NCBI GenBank assembly: GCA_965229525.1
Contig: OZ245886.1
Coordinates: forward strand, 1,488,001 to 1,552,000
DNA: 64,000 nucleotides
Reading direction: 5' to 3'
DNA from: HXMU1420-13 sp965229525
GTDB taxonomy: Bacteria > Bacteroidota > Rhodothermia > Balneolales > Balneolaceae
The notes under the pieces are model-generated. The model was not told the DNA's origin and did not search any database. It saw only the letters and a list, made by a program, of their open reading frames with translations. How positions within the stretch are numbered: the stretch's first letter is position 1; every line of letters starts with the position of its first letter. Of the stretch, positions 1 through 8,873 are shown in pieces. The position numbers and the translations under genes were made by a program.

Positions 1-1
1 G

Positions 2-2068
2 ATTCCATTACTGAGAGACTTACATCTAGAATCTGCCCTCTTGGTTTCTACCATTTTTTGCTTTTGGGGCGGACTAAAGGCTTCCCAAAAATCTTCTAAT
101 TCGGATTTAGAGATTATTGTTGGTTTGGTATTTAATGTTTTACTGATTTCCATACCACTCATCATTCATGCATTAATTTCTACGTGCTTTGCATGGACTG
201 GGTTCTGGCTGTGGGTTTTATTACCTATACCAAGTATTCTATTTGGTGTAGCAATCGGGAGATTTTATAGAATTTTGAAATTTCCAATTCCGCGTACTCT
301 TAGCATTCTCACCTTACTTATTGTTGCTCTTGGAATATTACTTTATGAATTTTTTACCCTCCCCCAAGTTTATTATTTCAACCATGTTTGGGGAACCTGG
401 CCGGGACCCATTTATGACGAAGAAATTCGGATCACTTCCGGTTTGCTATGGTTTAGGCTTTCCACTCTAATTTGGGTAGCCTTGATTTGGTTACTTCCAA
501 CCATTTCTATTTCGAAAAAAAACCTGGGTATTGTTTTCATATGCGGAATATTTATAGTGGCTTCATTTTTTATCCAACCTCAATTGGGTATTTCAACACC
601 CAGATCCCACTTAAAATCAGAGCTGAACCAATTGGTTCAAACAGAGCATTTCAACCTGTATTTCGATGCAACAAACTACAATCAAGAAGAGCGTGATTAC
701 TGGGCCGCAAAACATGAATTTCATTTCCAACAAATAACTGAGATTCTGGAAATTGAGTGGCCGGAAGGAAATATCATCGAATCGTATTTATATCAAAATG
801 CATGGCAGAAGAAAGATTTGGTTGGAGCTAAATTCACAAGTTATGTCCCTGTTTGGTTAGAACAGGATCAGCTACATATTGCAAAAGAACACCTTGAACC
901 CGTCTTAAAACACGAACTGGTTCATGTAATTGCTAAACAGTTCGGCAATGATTTAATAAACGCCAGTTGGAGTATTGGCCTGATAGAAGGAGTTGCAGAA
1001 GCTATTGCCAAAGATGCTTCAAATATCTCTACTCTTGATCAGATCATCGCAGCAGAAAGCCCACTACCAACAACCAGTGAAATGGCTCGGTCACTAACTC
1101 TTTCTGGTTTTTACACAGCCGCCTCATCAATTAGTTATACAACTGCCGGTTCTTTCGTCGGATATTTATTGGATCATTACCCAGTCGAATATTTCAAATC
1201 TGCTTACCCAACAACCGATTTTGAGTCCTCTTACAATGTTCCGTTCGATTCTTTAGTAACTCGATGGAAAGCACAATTGCCAGTTACAGAAATAGATTCA
1301 CTAGATACTCAGGTTTCACAATTTATCTTTTCGCAACAGTCGCTTTTTCAAATGAGTTGTCCGCGTAAAATTCATCCTATTCTTCGGGGCCTTGATAGCA
1401 TTCGCTATTTCGAATCCTTGTCTGATTCTACGAACGCCCTGGAAACTGTAATAAACTTATATGCAGATTTTCCGGATATGCCTCTTATCAGACAATTATG
1501 GGCTAGCTATCAAATGAGATCGGGGAATTTTGAAACTATATCAAGCGAAATAACAAATACAGATTCTACGCTGGCTCTGCAGCTAATGAAAGCGGATTCT
1601 TATTTCATGCAAGGCGAGCTTGATTTTGCCAATGATTTACTGAATGATCTTAGGAATGATAGCACCCTAATTTCGGGTGAAAGTGCTCAAAACTCTTTGA
1701 CGGTTCGATCAGACAGTTTAACCTGGAATATTTTTTATCGTGCTCGATATTCTGATCAACTAGTTCCATCAGGTGTATTCGCACTTCAACCAAAACCCCT
1801 CCAATGGCTGTTGATTAATCGTGCTATTGCCAGCCAAAGTAGTTTTTTACTTTCAGAATATGCCGAAATCATGCTAACAGAAATTTCAGATCTAACCTGG
1901 TTTGATACCCAAGAATCTTTGATCGACAAGCTGGTATATTATGGCGAATTTGAGCTGGCTCAACAATGGATTGACAAAGTATCTGATCTTGAATTGCGTG
2001 ATCGGTTTAAAGAGCGGGTTCAGGAACAACAAGAATGGTTAGACTTCTATCAAGCCTACCAACAATAG
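2..2068 (+). CDS. membrane-anchored gluzincin-like metallopeptidase, N-terminus cut by window edge
   Basis: The reading frame stays open back to base 2, so the true start lies outside the window; a TTG at 41 is the first possible start visible but is probably internal. The first ~180 residues hold about five hydrophobic segments, consistent with an integral membrane domain. A soluble part follows with HELVH at about residues 291-295 (counted from base 41) and Glu316 in EGVAEA about 20 residues later, the HExxH...E arrangement of gluzincin metallopeptidases. The C-terminal ~300 residues look helical and repeat-like, without a motif I recognise. Substrate is unknown. The next gene starts 5 bp downstream, so co-transcription is likely. 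Confidence 0.6.
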   Translation: MPLLRDLHLESALLVSTIFCFWGGLKASQKSSNSDLEIIVGLVFNVLLISIPLIIHALISTCFAWTGFWLWVLLPIPSILFGVAIGRFYRILKFPIPRTLSILTLLIVALGILLYEFFTLPQVYYFNHVWGTWPGPIYDEEIRITSGLLWFRLSTLIWVALIWLLPTISISKKNLGIVFICGIFIVASFFIQPQLGISTPRSHLKSELNQLVQTEHFNLYFDATNYNQEERDYWAAKHEFHFQQITEILEIEWPEGNIIESYLYQNAWQKKDLVGAKFTSYVPVWLEQDQLHIAKEHLEPVLKHELVHVIAKQFGNDLINASWSIGLIEGVAEAIAKDASNISTLDQIIAAESPLPTTSEMARSLTLSGFYTAASSISYTTAGSFVGYLLDHYPVEYFKSAYPTTDFESSYNVPFDSLVTRWKAQLPVTEIDSLDTQVSQFIFSQQSLFQMSCPRKIHPILRGLDSIRYFESLSDSTNALETVINLYADFPDMPLIRQLWASYQMRSGNFETISSEITNTDSTLALQLMKADSYFMQGELDFANDLLNDLRNDSTLISGESAQNSLTVRSDSLTWNIFYRARYSDQLVPSGVFALQPKPLQWLLINRAIASQSSFLLSEYAEIMLTEISDLTWFDTQESLIDKLVYYGEFELAQQWIDKVSDLELRDRFKERVQEQQEWLDFYQAYQQ

Positions 2069-2073
2069 AATTT

Positions 2074-2742
2074 ATGAACGAAGCAAAATTTGTCCCACTA
2101 CAGGATTACACCTCTTTTTCTCCTACGGAGATGCAGCAACGGGCTAAAGATTTTTATGATTTTATAAAAAAACGAAGAACCGTGCGGGAATTCTCCAATC
2201 GTCCAATTCCGGAAGGAGTGATTGAGCATTGTTTGCTTTCAGCAGGGACAGCACCAAATGGTGCAAATAAACAGCCCTGGCATTTTGCGGTCGTTCAGGA
2301 TGCCGATATAAAAAAGAAAATCCGCGAAGCAGCAGAAGAAGAAGAACGTGAATTTTATAATCGTAGAGCACCGGAGGACTGGCTGGAAGATTTAGTACCC
2401 TTTGGTACCGACGAACATAAGCCTTTTTTGGAAACAGCTCCGGCTTTAATCGGCATTTTCTCGCAGAGTTATCACCTTAATGATGAAGGTGAAAGAGAGA
2501 AGCATTACTATGTGAAAGAATCGGTCGGAATTGCGACCGGGATGTTAATCACGGCATTACATAATGCAGGTCTTGCCACGTTGACACATACCCCAAGCCC
2601 AATGGGATTTTTGAATGAAATCATGCAACGGCCTGCTCATGAAAAAGCTTTTCTATTATTGGTGGTCGGATATCCGGCAGATGACGTTCAGGTTCCGGAT
2701 ATCAGTAAAAAGAAACTCGAGGAGATTTCAAGTTTTCTGTAG
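2074..2742 (+). CDS. nitroreductase-fold flavoprotein resembling iodotyrosine deiodinase
   Basis: FMN-dependent nitroreductase superfamily protein of 222 residues. The RRTVREFSNRPIP segment (about 34-46) and GTAPNGANKQPWHF (58-71) are FMN-binding signatures. The active-site lid carries Glu91, Tyr95 and Lys116 with the spacing (4 and 21 residues) of the substrate-binding Glu/Tyr/Lys triad of iodotyrosine deiodinases, which reductively remove halogen from halotyrosines. I chose the ATG at 2074; an in-frame ATG at 2035 would overlap the upstream gene by 34 bp. Followed 2 bp later by a thioredoxin-like gene. The physiological substrate in bacteria is unclear; a generic nitroreductase role is the alternative. 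Confidence 0.8.
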   Translation: MNEAKFVPLQDYTSFSPTEMQQRAKDFYDFIKKRRTVREFSNRPIPEGVIEHCLLSAGTAPNGANKQPWHFAVVQDADIKKKIREAAEEEEREFYNRRAPEDWLEDLVPFGTDEHKPFLETAPALIGIFSQSYHLNDEGEREKHYYVKESVGIATGMLITALHNAGLATLTHTPSPMGFLNEIMQRPAHEKAFLLLVVGYPADDVQVPDISKKKLEEISSFL

Positions 2743-2744
2743 AA

Positions 2745-3347
2745 ATGAATAACGATCGAGAGAAGAAAAAAAGTGGCCGAATAAAGCGCGAGGTCATTGA
2801 AATTGCCGTCTTTCTATCCATTGCCGGGTTCCTTTATGCAATGGGTTGGCACACAGAAGTCATCGGGACATTACAGCGTGGAATTTTAGCAACCGGCATA
2901 TTTCGGCCCGATGTTTCAGTAGATGAATCTGAATTTGTGAAGGCGGAGTTTAATATGCCTTTAATCACTTTGAATGGAGACCGAACTAACCTTCGGGAAT
3001 ACGAAGGTAAAACAATTTTTCTAAATTTCTGGGCAACCTGGTGCCCGCCTTGCATCGCAGAGATGCCGAACATTCAAAAGTTATATGAAGATTTTCAGGA
3101 TTCGGAGGACATCGTATTTGTAATGCTATCTTTGGATGAAGACCCAGAAAAAGCTCGGGCTTTTATGGAGCGAAAAGAATTTTCCATGCCGGTCTATTTT
3201 TTGGCTGGTCGACAACCCGGTGTTTATAATAGCACGGTTGTTCCCACAACCTATGTAATTTCACCAGAGGGCTACATTGTCACTGAAAAAAGAGGGATGG
3301 CAAATTATAACACGGTGTCTTTTCGTGAGTTTTTAGCTGGTTTATAA
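2745..3347 (+). CDS. TlpA-like membrane-anchored thiol-disulfide oxidoreductase
   Basis: A 200-residue protein with a short charged N-terminus, one membrane-spanning segment at about residues 17-37 and a periplasmic thioredoxin fold. The active site is WCPPC at residues 99-103, preceded by the usual FLNFWAT strand; the cis-proline loop is VVPTTYVI. This is the TlpA/ResA class that transfers electrons to periplasmic or cytochrome-related thiols. The start lies 2 bp after the stop of the deiodinase-like gene, so the two form an operon with the upstream peptidase. No special partner is visible nearby. Confidence 0.85.
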   Translation: MNNDREKKKSGRIKREVIEIAVFLSIAGFLYAMGWHTEVIGTLQRGILATGIFRPDVSVDESEFVKAEFNMPLITLNGDRTNLREYEGKTIFLNFWATWCPPCIAEMPNIQKLYEDFQDSEDIVFVMLSLDEDPEKARAFMERKEFSMPVYFLAGRQPGVYNSTVVPTTYVISPEGYIVTEKRGMANYNTVSFREFLAGL

Positions 3348-3486
3348 ATCACTAAATCTACTTATCGAAATAAATTTAGATATCGATCGAAAATATAAAC
3401 CCAACCTCTTTTCGATCCTATTACTTCCCAGATTGCTTTACTTCCCAGATCAAATTTTTTCATTATAATATTACATCATCATGCAT

Positions 3487-3574
3487 TAGTTAAATTTGAG
3501 CCCTTTTAATTAACTAATAAATACCCCTAGTTAAAGTTTTCCGTCTTTTTTTAACTAACACCAATTTTAGTTAA
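3487..3574. promoter_or_regulatory. periodic inverted-repeat operator array upstream of the VOC gene
   Basis: The 305-bp gap 3348-3652 has no gene. It contains five TAGTTAA half-sites in alternating orientation: 3487-3493 (+), 3510-3516 (-), 3528-3534 (+), 3551-3557 (-) and 3568-3574 (+). The first four make two inverted repeats, each with exactly 16 bases between the half-sites, and successive units start 41 and 40 bp apart, close to four helical turns. Such regularity suggests cooperative binding of a dimeric repressor or activator on one face of DNA. A 13-bp direct repeat TTACTTCCCAGAT (3421-3433 and 3438-3450) lies upstream. The protein that binds is not identifiable here. Confidence 0.6.
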
Positions 3575-3652
3575 GTAAATGACCGCCATTCTTTTAAACA
3601 ACGCCAAAGCGAAACATGCGCTTTTTCTCTACCTTCTATTAAAAAATTCATC

Positions 3653-4720
3653 ATGGAAAAAATCATCTCCGGCATTCAGCAAATTGGAATTGGAAACCCA
3701 AATGTATTAGAGGCAACCGAATGGTATCGAAAGTATTTTGGGATGGACATTAAAGTATTCGATGATGCGGCTATTGCTGACTTAATGCTTCCTTACACGG
3801 GTGGCCAACCTCATGAGCGTAGAGCTATTCTAACTTTGAGTATGCGTGGTGGCGGCGGATTTGAAATCTGGCAATACACCAGCAGAACTCCGGTTGCTGC
3901 CAAGTTTGATCTTCGTCTTGGGGATTATGGAATCAACTGTGCAAAAATTAAATCTATTGATGTTGAGGAAACCTACGAGCAATTCAATGGCGCCGGTCTA
4001 CATGTGATTTCATCGTTGAAAGAAAATCCGGCTGGTGATCTCAATTTTTTTGTAAAGGATTTAAATGGCAACATATTCAATGTAGTGAAAGGCATGGGGT
4101 GGTTCAAAAAGAGGGAGCGAAAAACAACGGGTGGAGTTTCCGGAACCATCATGGGGGTTTCGGACATCGAAAAGTCGAGAACTCTCTACTCAGATATTTT
4201 AGGATATGATGAAGTTGCTTACGACGAATCTGGTGTTTTCGAAGACTTGGCCGGCGTTCCAGGTGGAGAAATGAAATATCGCCGTGTACTTCTTCGAGAA
4301 AGTAAGCCACGGGATGGTGCTTTTGTTAAGTTATTCGGCCCAACCGAAATAGAATTAATTCAATGTCTGGATAAACGAAGAACGCCCAAGAAAATCTTTG
4401 AAAACCGTTATTGGGGAGATTTAGGCTTCATTCACCTATGTTTTGACGTGCAGGGTATTGATGCCTTAAAAGAAGAGTGCGAAGCAGCGGGATTTCCTTT
4501 TACCGTAGATAGCGCCGACTCGTTTGATATGGGTGAGGCTGCCGGACGGTTTACCTACATTGACGACCCAGATGGAACCTGGATTGAGTTTGTGGAAACA
4601 CACAAAGTCCCAATTGCAAAAAAATTGGGCCTCTTTATCGATATGACTAAAAGAGACCCCAAAAAATCATTACCCGGCTGGATGCTAAGTGCCTTTGCAG
4701 TAAACCGGATGAAAGGCTGA
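3653..4720 (+). CDS. two-module VOC-superfamily protein
   Basis: A 355-residue protein with two glyoxalase/dioxygenase-type (vicinal oxygen chelate) modules, about 6-150 and 160-320. The second contains a His in GFIHLCFDV and a Glu in GTWIEFVETHK, both at metal-ligand positions. The position where the first metal His is usual (start of a module, here SGTIMGVSD) has none, so the classic His-His-Glu triad of 4-hydroxyphenylpyruvate dioxygenase is incomplete and I do not call it HPPD. It stands alone behind an unusual operator array and ends on a hairpin shared with the converging gene. The substrate is unknown. Confidence 0.7.
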   Translation: MEKIISGIQQIGIGNPNVLEATEWYRKYFGMDIKVFDDAAIADLMLPYTGGQPHERRAILTLSMRGGGGFEIWQYTSRTPVAAKFDLRLGDYGINCAKIKSIDVEETYEQFNGAGLHVISSLKENPAGDLNFFVKDLNGNIFNVVKGMGWFKKRERKTTGGVSGTIMGVSDIEKSRTLYSDILGYDEVAYDESGVFEDLAGVPGGEMKYRRVLLRESKPRDGAFVKLFGPTEIELIQCLDKRRTPKKIFENRYWGDLGFIHLCFDVQGIDALKEECEAAGFPFTVDSADSFDMGEAAGRFTYIDDPDGTWIEFVETHKVPIAKKLGLFIDMTKRDPKKSLPGWMLSAFAVNRMKG

Positions 4721-4744
4721 TTATTTAATCAGCATCATTTTTTT
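4716..4744 (+). terminator. terminator-like palindrome spanning two convergent stop codons
   Basis: GCTGATTA, TT, TAATCAGC (4716-4733) is a perfect 8-bp stem followed by seven T residues at 4738-4744. It includes the TGA stop of the VOC gene (4718-4720) and the TAA stop of the converging gene (4721-4723), which abut with no gap. It therefore probably terminates the plus-strand transcript inside the 3' end of the opposite gene. Confidence 0.6.
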
Positions 4745-6850
4745 GGTTTGAACCTGATTTCCGGCCTGTAGTCGGTAGATGTACACACCGCTGGACAAAC
4801 CACTTGCATCAAAATTGATGGAATATGAGCCTGAAACCATGCTGCCATTTACCAATTCTGCTATTTCCTGACCAAGCAGGTTGTAAACTTTCAACGTCAC
4901 CAGACCAGATTCTGGCAAATTAAAGTTTATGTTGGTGGAAGGGTTGAATGGATTTGGATAATTCTGATCTAATCGGAAATCCTCAACTACTTCACTTGGA
5001 AGCTCGCTATTAGTAGATGAGCCATCTAGTTCAAACCTAAAAATCCCGCTATTAAATGGTGCGTAATACAGGTACCCATTATTAATTGAAATTGGTGCGC
5101 CCGCGAAGAAAAAGTCGGATAATAATCCATCGGTGCTGATTTTTTCCCAATTTCGAGCACCGTCCGTCGACTTCCATATTCCGCTAAACGTATACGTGTA
5201 AAGGGTTTCACCAGAGATTGCCAGATCAAAGGCTCCTCCAACTTCATTATCTAATTGATCGGATAATTTCTCCCAGGTTTCACCAAAATCAATAGATCTA
5301 TAAACCCCTCCACCTGTAAATGTAGTTGTAACGGGGGCATAGGCGGTATCACCAACGAAAATTATTTTCTTTGAATAGGTAAGTGCTCCGCCACCAGGGG
5401 TAATTTCCCATGTTTCTCCTTTATCTCTTGAACGTGCAATTGCCCCCAATACATTAACAGTATTGAAACCACCAAATATCACACTATCATGAAATGCGTA
5501 GCTTGTCGGAGCTATTGCACCAACCTGAAATGGTGGTGAAACTGCTCTCCATGAAGCTCCTGAGTCACCCGATTTAAATATTTGACTACCTGAACTTGCA
5601 AAAAGTGTATCATTAAAAGCCGCAATAGTGTTCCCAATTAACCCGCTTTCCAGTGCCGTCCAATCGGTGCCATCTGTTGATGAATAAAACCCCTGTCCAT
5701 CACTCAAATAGAACCTGTTAGAATCCTTAGTAATACTTGTGATAGTTGATGAGCTAAGATTACCACCAAATTGATCAAAGGTTGCTCCATCATCCGATGA
5801 TTTTATAATTCCTTGTGACAAAGCAGTTGCAAAAATTTCATTATCGATAGCATACAAATTCGTCACATTCACATGATTCAAACCATTAATTCGTTGCTCA
5901 AATGTTACCGTGGTGTCTGTCGCACCATCCGAAATAAAATATCCCCTCTGAGTAGCCATGTGAATAGTATTCCCATCAATTTTAACGCGCTGTACAAATC
6001 CTGTTGAAGGACTATTCTCAAGCAATGACCATATTCCTGCTGTATCTGCTGATACATAAATACCAACATCCGAAAATGCCCATAGCAGATCCCCCAAAAG
6101 TGCTAGTTTTGTAATTATTGGTCTCGGACTTCCAAGCGACAATGGCATGCCTGTGCTAGCTCTTTGCCAAACAGAATCAGCATCTAGTTTAAACACCCCC
6201 TGGGCGCCGACGATTACCGTCGTATCTATTCGTAACGCAGACCTCATGGTTCCAAACCTAAAAGTTATATCGGAAGATGTTCCAATTGGAGCTGAGACCG
6301 AATCTCCTCTATCGGTAGAAATTCGTACAAAACCGGTACCTAAATAGAAAAGGTCATCGCCCCATGAGTCAATGGTGTTGCCTATCCCAACACTGGGCAT
6401 ATCTTCGAATGTTACTCCGTTGTCCACGGTTCTATGAACTGCCCCAAAATTTGTGGCTACGAACGCCGTATCCCCAATATTTTCCCAATCTACAGCCAGG
6501 TTAAGCGCTCCTTTACCACCAGTTTCAGTCCAGGTAGATCCTCCATTCGTCGAGACAAAAAACTTGTCGCCAGTTCCACTATCATTTGCACCGGCGTAGA
6601 GCGCACTTGGTGTCGCACCTATTGAATTTATATCAGAAAATTCAGGTAAATCCCCTCTTGAATTTACCCACGTCATGCCATTATCCGTCGATTTGTATAT
6701 GATATTTGCTACGCTGATATAGACTTCACCATTATGTAACGCTACATCTAAAATATGCCCACCTGTAGGCTGGCTTAGTTGTTGCCACTGAGCATTCACA
6801 GAAGTAAGACCAGCTCCAAAAAAAAGTATAGATAGTAATAAACGCTTCAT
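4721..6850 (-). CDS. secreted BNR/sortilin-type beta-propeller protein with T9SS/Por sorting domain
   Basis: A 709-residue exported protein. Residues 1-21 are a signal peptide (MKRLLLSIL...VNA). The body is built from repeated BNR-like blades with STDNGMTW, STNGGSTW, SGDSGASW and SRDKGETW motifs, about ten of them. The last ~85 residues are a Por/type IX-secretion C-terminal domain starting NYPNPFNPSTNI and ending QTKKMMLIK. I chose the ATG at 6850 over a GTG at 6856 because AGGAGT sits just upstream on the minus strand with a 4-base spacer to that ATG. No catalytic motif is visible; it may be a cell-surface binding protein. Confidence 0.85.
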   Translation of the reverse strand: MKRLLLSILFFGAGLTSVNAQWQQLSQPTGGHILDVALHNGEVYISVANIIYKSTDNGMTWVNSRGDLPEFSDINSIGATPSALYAGANDSGTGDKFFVSTNGGSTWTETGGKGALNLAVDWENIGDTAFVATNFGAVHRTVDNGVTFEDMPSVGIGNTIDSWGDDLFYLGTGFVRISTDRGDSVSAPIGTSSDITFRFGTMRSALRIDTTVIVGAQGVFKLDADSVWQRASTGMPLSLGSPRPIITKLALLGDLLWAFSDVGIYVSADTAGIWSLLENSPSTGFVQRVKIDGNTIHMATQRGYFISDGATDTTVTFEQRINGLNHVNVTNLYAIDNEIFATALSQGIIKSSDDGATFDQFGGNLSSSTITSITKDSNRFYLSDGQGFYSSTDGTDWTALESGLIGNTIAAFNDTLFASSGSQIFKSGDSGASWRAVSPPFQVGAIAPTSYAFHDSVIFGGFNTVNVLGAIARSRDKGETWEITPGGGALTYSKKIIFVGDTAYAPVTTTFTGGGVYRSIDFGETWEKLSDQLDNEVGGAFDLAISGETLYTYTFSGIWKSTDGARNWEKISTDGLLSDFFFAGAPISINNGYLYYAPFNSGIFRFELDGSSTNSELPSEVVEDFRLDQNYPNPFNPSTNINFNLPESGLVTLKVYNLLGQEIAELVNGSMVSGSYSINFDASGLSSGVYIYRLQAGNQVQTKKMMLIK

Positions 6851-7053
6851 ACGCACTCCTTTTTAATAAACATTCCACGAGATACTAATTATAGTGTAAC
6901 CATTTGTACTCTATAAATACCTTAATGGAGGTATTTTGCTATTCGTTTGCCATTCGATTGGTTTAGCAACATCGAATAAATGCGAACCAAAGAAAGTTCT
7001 ACTCTAATTTCAATCCCACCTCGTTTTAGCTACCTTCGAAGAAAAACCTCTTC

Positions 7054-8079
7054 ATGAAACAGCTCGCGTATATTAAAACAGGTGGCTATGAAGTACTTCA
7101 GGTTCAGCAAGTGCCAGACTTGGCTCCCGCTAACGGTGAGGTTCTGATCGATGTGAAAGCCGCCGGTTTAAATTTTGCTGATATTTTAGCCCGCAAGGGT
7201 CAGTATCCTGATGGTCCGCAAACACCCTGTGTGATGGGATATGAAGTCTCCGGGATTGTTGCTGCGGTTGGTTCTGAAGTCTCGAGCGACTTGGTCGGAA
7301 AAGAAGTGATTGCGCTTTGCCGATTTAAAGGGCAGGCAGAGCAGGTTGTAGTGAAAGAAATGCAAGTTTACGAAAAGCCAAAGCGACTTACTTTTGAAGA
7401 AGCTGCTGCTATCCCAGTAAATTATTTAACGGCCTGGGTGCTGATGGTTACCATGGGTGGACTTTCAGAAGATGAATCCATTTTGATCCATAATGCGGGT
7501 GGTGGGGTTGGCATCGCGGCGCTGGATATTGCCAAACATATTGGAGCCAAAACCTTTGGTACGGCTAGCGCCAAAAAACATGAATTCCTTGCAGATCGTG
7601 GATTAGATCACGCTATTGATTATCGAAATAAGGATTGGTTTGAAGAGCTCATGAAGCTAACTAACAATAGAGGCGTTGACCTGATCATAGATCCGCTAGG
7701 CGGCAAAGAATGGAAGAGAAGTTATAATGCGCTTCGAGCAACAGGTCGGCTCGGTATGTTTGGAATCTCGGTAGCCAGCACAAACACGACCGGTGGATTT
7801 GCTGCAAAACTTAGTTTGATTAAGACAGTGCTCTCCATGCCAAAATTTGGTCCGCTTTCACTGCTCGATAAAAACCGTGGCGTTTTCGGGGTGAATCTAG
7901 GTCATTTATGGCATGAACCACAAAAAGCCGCGATTTGGATGAAGGCTATTCTGAAAGGAGTTGAAGACGGTTGGGTGCAGCCTCATGTGGATAAGACCTT
8001 TTCACTAGAAGAAGCCGAACAGGCACATCGCTATTTAGAAGAACGGAAGAATATTGGGAAGGTGGTCTTTCGGCTTTAG
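7054..8079 (+). CDS. zinc-independent medium-chain quinone oxidoreductase (zeta-crystallin/VAT-1-like)
   Basis: A 341-residue medium-chain dehydrogenase/reductase. GroES-like fold in the first ~120 residues (GLNFADILARKGQYP, with MGYEVSGIV), then a Rossmann domain with the NADPH loop HNAGGGVGIAALDIAK at about 148-163. Ligands of the catalytic and structural zinc sites of alcohol dehydrogenases are absent, as in quinone oxidoreductases. It probably reduces quinones or enones with NADPH. It is monocistronic: a stem-loop overlaps its stop codon. The 197-bp gap upstream (6857-7053) shows no gene or clear motif. Confidence 0.85.
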   Translation: MKQLAYIKTGGYEVLQVQQVPDLAPANGEVLIDVKAAGLNFADILARKGQYPDGPQTPCVMGYEVSGIVAAVGSEVSSDLVGKEVIALCRFKGQAEQVVVKEMQVYEKPKRLTFEEAAAIPVNYLTAWVLMVTMGGLSEDESILIHNAGGGVGIAALDIAKHIGAKTFGTASAKKHEFLADRGLDHAIDYRNKDWFEELMKLTNNRGVDLIIDPLGGKEWKRSYNALRATGRLGMFGISVASTNTTGGFAAKLSLIKTVLSMPKFGPLSLLDKNRGVFGVNLGHLWHEPQKAAIWMKAILKGVEDGWVQPHVDKTFSLEEAEQAHRYLEERKNIGKVVFRL

Positions 8080-8087
8080 CCGAAAGA
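8066..8087 (+). terminator. stem-loop overlapping the stop codon of the oxidoreductase gene
   Basis: TCTTTCGGC, loop TTTA, GCCGAAAGA forms a perfect 9-bp stem that includes the TAG stop at 8077-8079. There is no T-run after it, so termination may be inefficient or the hairpin may stabilise the 3' end. It runs directly into the repeat array that begins at 8086. Confidence 0.45.
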
Positions 8088-8418
8088 ATTAAGGATTATG
8101 AATTGCCCACCCCGTCATTGCGAAGAGCCTCTTCTGTTAAAAATGGCTCAAACTGACACGACGCGGCATTCTCTTTATCCCTTCGGGAATTATGAATTAA
8201 GGATTATGAATTGTTCACCCGTCATTGCGAGAAGCCTCTTCTGTTAAAAATGGTTCAAACTGACTCGACGAAGCAATCTCATTTTACCCTTCGGGTATTA
8301 TGAATTAAGAATTATGAATTGCTCACCCCGTCATTGCGAGAAGCCTCTTCTGTTAAAAATGGCTCAAACTGACTCGACGAAGCAATCTCTTTATCCTTAA
8401 ACTTTAATTCATAATTCT
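8086..8418. repeat. three tandem ~108-bp copies of a dispersed-type intergenic repeat
   Basis: Units begin at 8086, 8194 and 8302 with GAATTAAGGATTATGAATTG (one base differs in the third) and each carries GTCATTGCG, CCTCTTCTGTTAAAAATGG and, in units two and three, TCGACGAAGCAATCTC. GTCATTGCGAG and GAAGCAATCTC form imperfect inverted ends, a combination I know from dispersed repeats in many bacterial genomes. The third unit ends in TTAATTCATAATTC (8404-8417), a reverse complement of the unit start. No ORF is convincing. This fills the 409-bp gap between the oxidoreductase and DUF3127 genes. Confidence 0.8.
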
Positions 8419-8488
8419 CTCAGCTCATTGTTTAATTCGGCATTTAACTTAGCTACATTCTCTAAACTCAATAAATAGCTAGAAAAAA

Positions 8489-8863
8489 ATGGATATACAG
8501 CTTAGAGGAAAAGTAGTTCAGATTCTAAAAGAACAAGGTGGTCAGGGGAAGAATGGACCATGGCGAAAACGCGATTTCATCCTCGAAATTCCAGGCAAAT
8601 ATCCAAAGAAAGTATGCATCACACAGTGGGGTGATAACATTGATCAACAGGCTGTCTCTGAAGGAATAGAGGTGACCGCATCGGTTGATATTCAAAGTCG
8701 GGAATACAATGGCAACTGGTACACCGATGTGAAAGCCTGGAAGATTGAACAGGGAACAGGTGTCCAAGGTGCAACGGATATGCCTCCCCCTCCACCAAGT
8801 ACTGATGGCTTCGAAATCGACACGCAGGCTTTCGATGATATCGACGATGATTTGCCTTTTTGA
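8489..8863 (+). CDS. DUF3127 OB-fold-like protein with SSB-like acidic C-terminal tip
   Basis: A 124-residue soluble protein. The first ~90 residues match the DUF3127 family as I know it (LRGKVVQIL at the start, then WRKRDFILE and NGNWYTDVKAWKIE), a compact beta fold common in Bacteroidota. A Pro-rich linker (PPPPPST) leads to an acidic tail ending DDIDDDLPF, which resembles the DDDIPF tip that bacterial single-strand-binding proteins use to recruit DNA-repair partners. The next gene, the Vsr-like endonuclease, starts 10 bp downstream. Function is unknown; DNA binding is an inference from the tail and fold. Confidence 0.75.
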   Translation: MDIQLRGKVVQILKEQGGQGKNGPWRKRDFILEIPGKYPKKVCITQWGDNIDQQAVSEGIEVTASVDIQSREYNGNWYTDVKAWKIEQGTGVQGATDMPPPPPSTDGFEIDTQAFDDIDDDLPF

Positions 8864-8873
8864 TTCGTGAATT

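Noticed and set aside
3653..4720. Calling the two-module VOC protein 4-hydroxyphenylpyruvate dioxygenase
   Set aside because: The first metal-binding His is not at its usual place, and no tyrosine-catabolism gene is adjacent.
8086..8418. Three regularly spaced repeats considered as a CRISPR array
   Set aside because: Whole ~108-bp units are repeated, including what would be spacers, and no cas gene is present.
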